From contig CAZDRI010000030.1 in NCBI GenBank assembly GCA_964508055.1, positions 1 through 18,223 of the forward strand: a stretch of 18,223 nucleotides of DNA, in the 5' to 3' direction. Below are positions 6,398 to 13,464 of this stretch, piece after piece. This stretch comes from CAZDRI01 sp964508055. Its GTDB lineage: Bacteria; Pseudomonadota; Gammaproteobacteria; PS1; Pseudothioglobaceae. The first letter of the stretch is position 1, and each line of letters opens with the position of its first letter. The translations under genes were made by a program, and so were the position numbers. Below the pieces are notes generated by a model, which searched no databases, was not told where the DNA came from, and was given only the letters and a program-made list of their open reading frames with translations.

Positions 6398-7510
6398 TTA
6401 ATGTTTTTTATAATTATCTGCATAAGCAATAATAAAATCTACTATTGATTCAATATCAGCTAAATCTAATAATATTCTATTGGTTTTAATATTTTTGTTA
6501 TCAGATATTAAGGCTATGATATTTTTATCATTTTCAAATAATGTTGGTTTATTTAGCTCTTTACGGCTTAGCTCTATTTTATTTATTTTTTCATGCTTAA
6601 AGCCTTCAACTAATATTAAATCCAATTTTGAGTAATGTAAGTTTTTTATCAAAAATTTCAAATCAGGCTCTAAATCTTTTTTTTGATTTTCTACTATTAA
6701 AGCAAAGCGTTTTTTTGAGGCAACAATTACTTGTAAAGCTCCATTTTCTCTAAATTTATAACTATCTTTTTTAGGGTAATCTATATCAAAATCATGGTGT
6801 GCATGCTTTATCGCTCCAACTCTTATGCCTTTTAAAGTGATTTTTTTTATTATCTCAGTTATTAAAGTAGTCTTACCCATACCGCTATAAGCACAAAATC
6901 CTAATAATGGCACTTTATTACAAAAAATTTTATTAGTATGTTTAGCAAAATCCTCTTTAGTATTTAGATTTAAAAACCAAGATTTATTATCATCCATATT
7001 AATAAATGCTGTGTTTTCTGATTTATACCAAAGTTCAATTTTTCTATCGCCATTGGCTAAAAATTTTGTTAGATTATTTTTTAAACTCACTCTTATTAAA
7101 GCAAAGACTGCTTGTACTCTATTATCACTACAAGTAACACTTATATTTTTATCTTTTATACCAGTAATTAATCTTGTAATTAATTTTTTAGTAATAAATG
7201 GTGCATCACAAGGTAGCACTAATAAATATTTATTATCAGCTAAACTAAGTGCTTTATGTATGCCTGCTAATGGTCCTTGAAAATCATTTAAATCATCTTT
7301 TATAATTTTGTTATGGCTTAATTTTTTATACTCAGAAATATTCCTATTAGCACTTATATATAGGGTTTTAACTTCTTTTTTTACAACATCTATCACTTTT
7401 TGGATGATAGGTTTTTGATTAAACCATAAAAGGCCTTTGTCTTGATTATTTATTCTACTAGCTTTGCCTCCAGCAAGAATAACAGCTGTTATATCATTTT
7501 TAGTTATCAT
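6398..7510 (-). CDS. mobAB: Fused MobA-MobB, molybdenum cofactor guanylyltransferase plus GTP-binding adaptor
   Basis: A 370-aa fusion of two usually separate proteins. Residues about 7-190 are MobA, which joins GMP to molybdopterin to make MGD: ILAGGKASRI at 11-20 followed by DKGL at 24-27, SANRN 53-57, GPLAGIH 79-85 and PCDAPF 100-105. Residues about 199-365 are MobB: phosphate-binding loop YSGMGKTTL at 208-216, AIKHAHHDFDID 233-244 and EGFKHEK 302-308. Separate MobA and MobB occur in E. coli, and fusions are known in other bacteria. The ATG overlaps the recX stop (ATGA), so translation is probably coupled. Its presence implies use of MGD-type molybdoenzymes such as nitrate or DMSO reductase family members, none of which is in this window. 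The MobA motif has NNQDKG rather than the usual GGxDKG. Confidence 0.92.
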   Translation of the reverse strand: MITKNDITAVILAGGKASRINNQDKGLLWFNQKPIIQKVIDVVKKEVKTLYISANRNISEYKKLSHNKIIKDDLNDFQGPLAGIHKALSLADNKYLLVLPCDAPFITKKLITRLITGIKDKNISVTCSDNRVQAVFALIRVSLKNNLTKFLANGDRKIELWYKSENTAFINMDDNKSWFLNLNTKEDFAKHTNKIFCNKVPLLGFCAYSGMGKTTLITEIIKKITLKGIRVGAIKHAHHDFDIDYPKKDSYKFRENGALQVIVASKKRFALIVENQKKDLEPDLKFLIKNLHYSKLDLILVEGFKHEKINKIELSRKELNKPTLFENDKNIIALISDNKNIKTNRILLDLADIESIVDFIIAYADNYKKH

Positions 7511-7920
7511 TGCATTGCATAGTTTATTTCATCAAAATTAAAACCGCGAGATTGTAAAAATCGCATTTGTTTTGCTTTTTCTTTATAATCTTTGGGAGTG
7601 TTTTGACCATATTTTTTTATTTTTACTGCTAATGCTTTTGCATACCAGTCATATTTTGTTAAATCATAGTTTATTATTCCTTTTGATTTAAGCTCTTTTG
7701 CAATAATCAAAGGACCTTTACCTTGATTAAATCGCATTTGGATAAAAGCAGCACAAAATCTTTTATCGCTTTGTAGGTTTTGCTGTTGTAATTTTTTTAT
7801 AGCACTATTAATTTCATCTATAGCAAAGCCTTTAGCAGTTAGTTTTTTTTCAAGTTCAAAACTAGAATGTTCTCTAATTGCTAATAATTTTAAAGCTAAA
7901 TTATAAGCGCTGTTATTAAT
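7507..7920 (-). CDS. recX: Regulatory protein RecX, probable ATT start
   Basis: RecX binds RecA filaments and modulates their growth. Only the last 76 codons follow an ATG, but the same frame is open upstream without a break and continues the RecX homology: AYNLALKLLAIREHSSFELE, then KKLTAKGFAIDEI, then QSDKRFCAAFIQMRFNQGKG. The full domain therefore begins right after the recA stop. No ATG, GTG or TTG exists in that upstream part. ATT at 7920-7918 lies 6 nt after GAGG (7930-7927) and 1 nt after the recA TAA, giving 137 aa; ATT at 7926 and CTG at 7932 are alternatives. Typical RecX proteins are about 150-165 aa. It overlaps mobAB by 4 nt. It could be poorly expressed, or made through coupling to recA. 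The family is certain; the start is not. Confidence 0.82.
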   Translation of the reverse strand: MNNSAYNLALKLLAIREHSSFELEKKLTAKGFAIDEINSAIKKLQQQNLQSDKRFCAAFIQMRFNQGKGPLIIAKELKSKGIINYDLTKYDWYAKALAVKIKKYGQNTPKDYKEKAKQMRFLQSRGFNFDEINYAMQ

Positions 7921-7921
7921 T

Positions 7922-8935
7922 TTAATCCTCAGTATGATTATCTGATGGCATTAGTTTTTCTCTTATTTGTGTTTCAATTTTCTGACAAATATCAGGATTG
8001 TCTTTTAAGTAATCTCTAGCATTATCCCTACCTTGTCCTATTCTATCACCACCGGCTATACTATACCATGCTCCAGATTTTTCAATAAAGCCACAACTAA
8101 CTCCTAAATCTATTATTTCACTTTCTCTAGAAATGCCTTGATTATAAAGAATTTGAAATTCGGCTTTTTTAAAAGGAGGAGCTACTTTGTTTTTTAAAAC
8201 TTTCACTCTAGTTTCATTTCCTAATATTTCATCACCTTTTTTAATTGAGCCAATCCTGCGAATATCTAAACGCACTGATGCATAAAATTTTAATGCATTA
8301 CCTCCAGTTGTAGTTTCTGGATTACCAAACATTACTCCTATCTTCATTCTAAGTTGATTAATAAATATAACTAAAGTATTTGTTCTTTTAATATTAGATG
8401 TTAATTTTCTTAAAGCTTGTGACATTAATCTTGCTTGTAAGCCCATGTGAGAAGCTCCCATTTCTCCTTCAATTTCAACTTTTGGAGTAAGAGCTGCTAC
8501 TGAATCTATAACTACAATATCTACCCCCCCAGAACGCACTAACATATCAGTTATTTCCAAAGATTGTTCACCTGTATCTGGTTGTGATACTAATAACTCA
8601 TCGGTATTTACTCCTAATTTTTTAGCATATATAGGATCTAATGCGTGCTCTGCATCAATAAAAGCAGCATTGCCACCTAATTTTTGTATCTCTGCTATTG
8701 CATGTAGGCTAAGAGTAGTTTTGCCTGATGATTCTGGTCCATATATTTCAACGATTCTGCCTTTTGGTAAACCACCAACTCCTAAAGCAATATCAAGGCT
8801 TAGGCTGCCAGTTGATACTACATCTATACCAGTTTGAGCCTCATCATCGTTTAGAAACATTATTGAACCTTTACCAAATTGCTTATCAATTTGGGTTAAT
8901 GCTGCCTCTAAAGCTTGTTTTTTATTATCATCCAC
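7922..8935 (-). CDS. recA: Recombinase RecA
   Basis: The strand-exchange ATPase of homologous recombination and the co-protease of the SOS response. I choose GTG at 8935, giving 337 aa that begin MDDNKKQALEAALTQIDKQF, as is usual for proteobacterial RecA; GGAG at 8945-8942 lies 6 nt upstream. A TTG at 8947 would add four residues but overlaps that Shine-Dalgarno. Walker A is GPESSGKT at 66-73. Other conserved blocks are VIDSVAALTPK, the loop-1 region EGEMGASHMGLQARLMSQAL, INQLRMKIGVMFGNPETTTG (loop 2) and LKNKVAPPFKKAEF. The C terminus is short and acidic (PSDNHTED). It is followed by recX and mobAB. No CTGT-N8-ACAG LexA box is visible in the 54 bp to ribD or just beyond. Confidence 0.97.
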   Translation of the reverse strand: MDDNKKQALEAALTQIDKQFGKGSIMFLNDDEAQTGIDVVSTGSLSLDIALGVGGLPKGRIVEIYGPESSGKTTLSLHAIAEIQKLGGNAAFIDAEHALDPIYAKKLGVNTDELLVSQPDTGEQSLEITDMLVRSGGVDIVVIDSVAALTPKVEIEGEMGASHMGLQARLMSQALRKLTSNIKRTNTLVIFINQLRMKIGVMFGNPETTTGGNALKFYASVRLDIRRIGSIKKGDEILGNETRVKVLKNKVAPPFKKAEFQILYNQGISRESEIIDLGVSCGFIEKSGAWYSIAGGDRIGQGRDNARDYLKDNPDICQKIETQIREKLMPSDNHTED

Positions 8936-8989
8936 AACTAACTCCAATTTAAAATAAAATAGTAATTATTATATATTAAGTTATGGCTT
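8936..8989. promoter_or_regulatory. Divergent recA/ribD intergenic region
   Basis: Fifty-four AT-rich bases separate two divergent genes, so promoters for both must lie here or within the gene starts. On the minus strand a perfect TATAAT occurs at 8973-8968, a plausible recA -10 box, but no good TTGACA stands 16-18 bp upstream. The recA Shine-Dalgarno GGAG is at 8945-8942. No SOS box is seen. Confidence 0.4.
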
Positions 8990-10033
8990 ATGGCGTTTTC
9001 AAAATTTGATTACCAAATGATGACAAAAGCAATTAGATTTGCTAAAAAAGGTAAATATACTGCAAGTCCTAATCCTATTGTTGGTTGTGTTATAACTAAA
9101 AATAAAAAAATTATATCTTATGGCTATCACAAAAAAGCTGGTGCACCTCATGCTGAAGTTAATGCTATTAATAATGCCAATCAAAATATAGAAAACTCAA
9201 CTATGTACATAACTTTAGAACCATGCTCTCACTATGGGCGCACTCCTCCATGTGCTGATGCAATTGTAACAGCAGGTATTAAAAAAGTTATCATAGCTAC
9301 TCTTGACCCTAATCCTAAAGTTACTGGGCTAGGAGTAGATATTTTAAAAAATGCCAATATAAAAGTTAAAACTGGTCTATTAGCTAATAAAGCACAATCA
9401 TTAAACAAAGGTTTTTTTAAAAGAATGGTTAGTAAAAGACCTTATATAACTTGTAAAATTGCTATGAGTTTAGATGGAAAAATTGCTCTTAGTTCAGGAG
9501 AAAGTAAATGGATTACATCTAAATATTCTAGATTAGATGTACAAAAATTAAGAGCAAGGTCTGATGCTATACTAGCTGGTGTGCATACCGTTATTTATGA
9601 TAACCCTAATTTAACTGTTAGAGATATAAAAGCAAAAGCACCAATTAGAGTTATTTTAGATACTAAAAATAAAACCAAGGGGAAAAATCTAAATATATTT
9701 TCTAATAATGCTAAGACCTTAATATTTAATAATAAAAACACTAAAACTGACTTAAATAATGGCAAGCTTGATTTAAAAGATGTAGTAACAAAATTAGCTA
9801 AATTAGAAATAAATAATGTTTTATTAGAAACTGGTCCAAAACTTGCAGGGTCTATGTTAAAAAAAGGTTTAATTGATGAATTTATTATTTATATAGCACC
9901 TATACTAATGGGTAGTAGTTCAAAAAGTATGCTTGATATTAAAATTGATAAAATGCTTGATAAAATTAATTTAGATATTAAAAATATACAAATGATAGCT
10001 AATGATATAAAAATAACCGCCTTACCAAGATGA
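8990..10033 (+). CDS. ribD: Bifunctional riboflavin biosynthesis deaminase/reductase RibD
   Basis: RibD carries out the second and third steps of riboflavin synthesis: deamination of the GTP-derived pyrimidine, then NADPH reduction of its ribose. The 347-aa length is normal. The N-terminal deaminase domain, about 8-145, has the zinc motif HAEVNAI near residue 48 and EPCSHYGRTPPC near 75. The C-terminal reductase domain starts at about RPYITCKIAMSLDGKIAL, followed by GESKWITS and later LLETGPKLAGSML. The ATG at 8990 gives the usual short N terminus before the MTKAIRFAKKG helix; the Shine-Dalgarno is weak. It overlaps coaBC by ATGA, so the two are coupled. In many gammaproteobacteria ribD follows nrdR; here the linkage is broken. 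Confidence 0.96.
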   Translation: MAFSKFDYQMMTKAIRFAKKGKYTASPNPIVGCVITKNKKIISYGYHKKAGAPHAEVNAINNANQNIENSTMYITLEPCSHYGRTPPCADAIVTAGIKKVIIATLDPNPKVTGLGVDILKNANIKVKTGLLANKAQSLNKGFFKRMVSKRPYITCKIAMSLDGKIALSSGESKWITSKYSRLDVQKLRARSDAILAGVHTVIYDNPNLTVRDIKAKAPIRVILDTKNKTKGKNLNIFSNNAKTLIFNNKNTKTDLNNGKLDLKDVVTKLAKLEINNVLLETGPKLAGSMLKKGLIDEFIIYIAPILMGSSSKSMLDIKIDKMLDKINLDIKNIQMIANDIKITALPR

Positions 10034-11232
10034 AAACTTTAACCAATAAAAATATATTATTAGCAATAACTGGCAGTATATCTGCTTATAAAGCTCCAGA
10101 TATAATCAGTACATTAAAAAGCTTAGGCGCTGATGTTAAAGTCATACTAACTAAAGGTGGTTCTAAATTTATTACAAAATTATCACTACAAGCAATATCT
10201 AAAAATGAAGTAAGAGAAAATTTATGGGATGAAAAAGCTGAGCTTGCTATGGGGCATATTGAACTTGCTCGCTGGGCTGATATTATATTAATAGCTCCTG
10301 CTTCTGCTAACACAATAGCTAATATAACTCACGGTGTAGCTAATGACTTACTATCTGCTGTGATTTTAGCAGCTGATTCCAAAATCATCATAGCTCCTGC
10401 TATGAATCATAAGATGTATCAATCCTATATAAATCAAAATAATATTAAATCTCTAAAAAAGCGTAACATTAAAATTATAAAACCAGATTATGGAAACCTG
10501 GCGTGTGGAGAAATAGGGATAGGACGCCTGCCAAAAGCAGAAGAGATAGCAGATACAGTTAGTAAATCTTTCAAGACCACTAACTTAACAGCTAAGAAAA
10601 CTATGATAACAATTGGGGCTACTAAAGAATATATTGATCCTGTTAGATACATCTCAAATAATAGTAGTGGAAAAATGGGTAGTGAACTTGCAAACGCATT
10701 AATTGAAGCTGGTAGTGAAGTTTTAATAGTATGTGCTGATGTAACCGTAACTATGCCTGAAAAAGCTAATATAATAAATGTTGTAAGCTGTGATGATATG
10801 TATAAAGCAGTAATGAATAATATTGATGATATTGATATATTTATCGGCTGTGCTGCTGTTAGTGATTATAAAATGAAAAACATAGCTGAACATAAAATCA
10901 AAAAAACCAATAATTTAGAACTTAGTTTAATAAAAAACAAAGATATCCTACAAGAAGTAGCTATGCTAAAAAACCGACCTATTACTATAGGGTTTGCTGC
11001 AGAAACTAAAAATATAATTGAATATGCTAAAAAAAAACTATTAGCTAAAAACTTAGATTTAATTATCGCAAATAATGTAGCTAAAAAAAAATCAGGTTTT
11101 AATGCGGATAAAAATGAAGTGTGGCTAATAAGTGAAAATAATAATAAAAAAATAGCTTTAAATTTAAAAGAAAAAATTGCAAAAAAAATTGTAGCATTTA
11201 TTAGTAAAAATTTTAATTTTAAAAAAAATTAA
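10030..11232 (+). CDS. coaBC: CoaBC: phosphopantothenoylcysteine synthetase/decarboxylase
   Basis: This two-domain enzyme (old name Dfp) makes 4'-phosphopantetheine in coenzyme A synthesis. The 400-aa length is normal. The N-terminal FMN-dependent decarboxylase (CoaC, about 1-180) shows the GSISAYKAPD start, PASANTIANITHGVANDLLS, the substrate motif APAMNHKMY and the catalytic-Cys region LACGEIGIGRL. The C-terminal synthetase (CoaB, about 190-395) has ISNNSSGKMGSELANAL, AAVSDYK near residue 277 and IGFAAETKN. The start overlaps the ribD stop. Its last about 190 bp and the following sequence are tandemly duplicated downstream as a dead fragment, leaving this copy intact. Confidence 0.96.
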   Translation: MKTLTNKNILLAITGSISAYKAPDIISTLKSLGADVKVILTKGGSKFITKLSLQAISKNEVRENLWDEKAELAMGHIELARWADIILIAPASANTIANITHGVANDLLSAVILAADSKIIIAPAMNHKMYQSYINQNNIKSLKKRNIKIIKPDYGNLACGEIGIGRLPKAEEIADTVSKSFKTTNLTAKKTMITIGATKEYIDPVRYISNNSSGKMGSELANALIEAGSEVLIVCADVTVTMPEKANIINVVSCDDMYKAVMNNIDDIDIFIGCAAVSDYKMKNIAEHKIKKTNNLELSLIKNKDILQEVAMLKNRPITIGFAAETKNIIEYAKKKLLAKNLDLIIANNVAKKKSGFNADKNEVWLISENNNKKIALNLKEKIAKKIVAFISKNFNFKKN

Positions 11233-11550
11233 GCTTTTTCAATGAATTGTTTAGTTATACACAAAACTGTGGATAACTCTGTGAATAACTATAAAAAATC
11301 AACCCAAAAATAGCGATTTTATAAGGTTTTCAACCTCTTAGGTTAAAAAACATACAGCCTAATTTTATTAAGCTAAATCAAATAGTTATAAAAGTCAATA
11401 GTTAGTTTAAAAGCAAAACTTATATTTATTTATAAATTTGCAAATTTAAAGGTGGATAAGTTTAAGCGTTTCACGCTAATAATGGCGTTTCACAATTATA
11501 AAATGGGATGATAAAAAAAGCTTATAAAGTGAATAAATTTAAAAATAAAA
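11206..11550. repeat. 345-bp direct repeat, copy 1 (overlaps the coaBC 3' end)
   Basis: This copy matches 11772-12116 at a constant offset of 566 with no indels. By eye there are 7 substitutions in 345 positions (about 98% identity), all transitions. It covers the last 27 nt of coaBC and then non-coding DNA. Contents: the DnaA-box cluster, alternating arms AGGTT/AACCT/AGGTT at 11324-11344, a fourth near-DnaA box (GGTGGATAA, 11451-11459), and direct repeats of GCGTTTCAC around a small hairpin ACGCTA-ATAA-TGGCGT at 11473-11488. I find no ORF, tRNA or convincing terminator. Confidence 0.95.
11255..11288. promoter_or_regulatory. Cluster of three consensus DnaA boxes, copy 1
   Basis: TTATACACA at 11255-11263 (plus), TGTGGATAA at 11268-11276 and TGTGAATAA at 11280-11288 (both minus-strand boxes) each fit TTATNCACA with no mismatch. 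The first two equal E. coli oriC boxes R2 and R1/R4. Their starts are 13 and 12 bp apart. A one-mismatch box (GGTGGATAA) lies at 11451-11459, and the sequence between is very AT-rich. A cluster this tight is not expected by chance. It could be part of an origin, or a DnaA-titration or regulatory site such as datA. Confidence 0.7.
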
Positions 11551-11625
11551 TTGAATATGTTAAAAAAATTATTAGCTAAAAACTTAGATTTAATTATCGC
11601 AAATAATGCAGATAAAAATAAAGTG
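11549..11625 (+). pseudogene. Dead duplicate of the coaBC 3' end
   Basis: This segment matches coaBC from about 11016: TTATTAGC or TATTAGC followed by TAAAAACTTAGATTTAATTA and the next bases are nearly identical. Compared with coaBC, 2 nt are missing in the poly-A run near 11562-11569, which shifts the frame to an early TAA, and about 27 nt are missing near 11610. Homology stops at 11625, where the palindromic element begins, and resumes at 11772. There is no start codon or ribosome binding site, so this is a relic of a tandem duplication with a unit of about 533 bp. Confidence 0.88.
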
Positions 11626-11771
11626 TTTTCGTTCCCAAGCTCCTGCTTGGGAACGAATTGATTTTAGTTTATTTTAGTAGAGTTTAGTGAGCAGGTGTAA
11701 TCCCTGATGCTATTTGGAGGATGTAATGCCATTTGGGAGATGCATTCCCAAGCAGGAGCTTGGGAACGAGC
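11626..11771. mobile_element. Palindrome-bounded MITE/REP-like insertion
   Basis: About 146 bp interrupt the duplicated coaBC tail. The left end (11630-11655) is a perfect palindrome with arms CGTTCCCAAGC and GCTTGGGAACG and loop TCCT. The right end (11743-11768) has the same arms with one change (CATTCCCAAGC) and loop AGGA, that is, the same unit inverted. Between them are two related stretches (GATGCTATTTGGAGGATG and AATGCCATTTGGGAGATG). No ORF is present. Similar GTTCCCAAGC palindromes are dispersed in many bacterial genomes. I interpret it as a non-autonomous element. No clear target-site duplication is visible; replacement of coaBC sequence suggests a deletion accompanied insertion. Confidence 0.7.
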
Positions 11772-12116
11772 AAAAATTTTAATTTTAAAAAAAATTAAGC
11801 TTTTTCAATGAATTATTTAGTTATACACAAAACTGTGGATAACTCTGTGAATAACTATAAAAAATCAACCCAAAAATAGCGATTTTATAAGGTTTTCAAC
11901 CTCTTAGGTTAAAAAACATACAGCCTAATTTTATTAAGCTAAATCAAATAGTTATAAAAGTCAATAGTTAGTTTAAAAGCAAAACTTATATTTATTTATA
12001 AATTTGCAAATTTAAAGGTGGATAAGTTTAAGCGTTTCACGCCAATAATGGCGTTTCACAATTATAAAACGGGGTGGTAAAAAAAATTTATAAAGTGAAT
12101 AAATTTAAAAATAAAA
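11772..12116. repeat. 345-bp direct repeat, copy 2
   Basis: The second copy of 11206-11550, ungapped. The differences are G to A in the AATTGTTT segment, T to C in the hairpin, and five transitions in the region 12070-12087. The hairpin here is a perfect ACGCCA-ATAA-TGGCGT, where copy 1 has a G-T mismatch. The following 12117-12190, up to lgt, is plain AT-rich sequence. Confidence 0.95.
11821..11854. promoter_or_regulatory. Cluster of three consensus DnaA boxes, copy 2
   Basis: TTATACACA at 11821-11829, TGTGGATAA at 11834-11842 and TGTGAATAA at 11846-11854 are identical to copy 1 in sequence and spacing. A near-box GGTGGATAA follows at 12017-12025. No substitution falls in the cluster, although 7 fall elsewhere in the repeat. 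Confidence 0.7.
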
Positions 12117-12190
12117 AAATAGAAAATTTGCTAATTATTTAGTTAGTTTGTTTCACTTTATATTACTAATTTATAGTAGCTGTTACAATT

Positions 12191-12982
12191 TTATAATTTT
12201 GACTTATAAGCCATAAATAATAAGACTATACCCAATACAATCATAGGAAAAGATAGCACCTGCCCCATAGTCAGCCAATCAAAAGCTAGATAACCTAACT
12301 GGACATCTGGAACTCGGACAAATTCTACAATAAATCTGAAAAACCCATAAGCAATTAAAAATAAAGCAGATATTGCCATTTTAGGTTTTGGCTTAGCACT
12401 AAAAAACCATAAAATTAAAAATAATACTAAGCCCTCTAATAAAGCCTCATATAATTGCGATGGATAGCGAACTGCCCATACTGCATTTGATAAATGTGAA
12501 TCTGGTGCATACATACCTAAAGGACTATTAGTTATTTTGCCCCATAATTCAGCATTAATAAAATTACCAATCCTTCCTAAACCTAAGCCAATAGGCACAA
12601 AAGGTGCTATAAAATCAGTTATTTTAAAGAAAGTTTTATTGTTTTTTTTAGCAAACAGATAAATAGCTAACAACACTCCTAAAAAGCCACCATGAAAAGA
12701 CATACCTCCTTGCCATATTTTTAAAAGTGTTAAAGGATTATTTAAAAATATTGGAAAATTATAAAAAAACATATAACCAAGTCTGCCACCTATAATTACT
12801 CCTAATATGCCGAAAAATATTAAGTCTTCAACTTGTTTTTTATCCCATGATTTATTATTTTTTATTTTATAATTCATTAAAAACCAAACACTAATGAATG
12901 ATATTAAATACATCACACCATACCAATGGATTTGGAAAAAACCTAAATCTAAAAATACTGGGTTAATATTTGGGTAAATCAT
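12191..12982 (-). CDS. lgt: Prolipoprotein diacylglyceryl transferase
   Basis: This inner-membrane enzyme transfers diacylglycerol from phosphatidylglycerol to the lipobox Cys of prelipoproteins, the first step of lipoprotein maturation. The 263-aa length is usual. There are about seven hydrophobic helices. Conserved blocks include HWYGVMYL near residue 19, GGRLGYMFFYN near 64, WQGGMSFHGGFLG near 90, the signature GLGLGRIGNFINAELWGK at about 132-149, and RYPSQLYEALLEG. The start lies 2 nt after the lspA stop, so translation is likely coupled and no separate Shine-Dalgarno is needed. Adjacency to lspA and to a lipoprotein gene makes a compact lipoprotein-processing unit. Confidence 0.97.
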   Translation of the reverse strand: MIYPNINPVFLDLGFFQIHWYGVMYLISFISVWFLMNYKIKNNKSWDKKQVEDLIFFGILGVIIGGRLGYMFFYNFPIFLNNPLTLLKIWQGGMSFHGGFLGVLLAIYLFAKKNNKTFFKITDFIAPFVPIGLGLGRIGNFINAELWGKITNSPLGMYAPDSHLSNAVWAVRYPSQLYEALLEGLVLFLILWFFSAKPKPKMAISALFLIAYGFFRFIVEFVRVPDVQLGYLAFDWLTMGQVLSFPMIVLGIVLLFMAYKSKL

Positions 12983-12984
12983 AA

Positions 12985-13464
12985 CTAGTTTGACTTGATA
13001 ATATCAAAAATATAAAAAGATATACCAATAGTAATTGCCATATCCGCCACATTAAATGCTGGCCAATGATATTGATTGAAATGAAAATCTAAAAAATCAA
13101 TTACAAATCCATAAATAATCCTATCAGTAACATTACCAAAAGCACCTGCTAAAATTAAAGCATATGATAAAAGTAAAATTTTATTATTATTAGTATCAAA
13201 CATCATCTTTAAAATAAAAATAATAATTACAACAGCAATTATAGTAAAAAAATATCTTTGCCAACCTGATGCGTCATGTAAAAAACCAAAAGCAGCACCA
13301 TAATTATGGACTCGGACAATATTGAAGAAAAAATTTATAAACTTAGCTTCACCTAAATAAAACATATCAGCAATAATGACTTTAGTAAATTGGTCTATTA
13401 AAAATATAGCTAAACTTAATAATAAATAATAATAAATTTGCTTTAGTTTTCTTGTCTTTTCCAT
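12985..13464 (-). CDS. lspA: Lipoprotein signal peptidase (signal peptidase II)
   Basis: This aspartyl protease of the inner membrane cuts the signal peptide from diacylglyceryl-modified prelipoproteins, directly after Lgt. The 159-aa length is usual, with four hydrophobic helices. Motifs are DQFTK at 24-28, VHNYGAAFGF 52-61, GNVTDRIIYGFVIDFLDFH 110-128 and FNVADM 137-142. The catalytic aspartates are Asp114 (in GNVTDR) and Asp141 (in FNVAD). The ATG at 13464 lies inside the 3' end of the solute-binding protein gene, a 22-nt overlap, so the two are probably cotranscribed and coupled. Confidence 0.97.
   Translation of the reverse strand: MEKTRKLKQIYYYLLLSLAIFLIDQFTKVIIADMFYLGEAKFINFFFNIVRVHNYGAAFGFLHDASGWQRYFFTIIAVVIIIFILKMMFDTNNNKILLLSYALILAGAFGNVTDRIIYGFVIDFLDFHFNQYHWPAFNVADMAITIGISFYIFDIIKSN

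Noticed and set aside
8936..8947. recA start at TTG 8947
   Set aside because: It overlaps the Shine-Dalgarno GGAG; GTG at 8935 has correct spacing and gives the usual MDDNK start.
11320..11350. AGGTT/AACCT/AGGTT arms as a transcription attenuator for coaBC
   Set aside because: The stems are only 5 bp, lie about 90 bp past the stop, and no downstream gene is on that strand.
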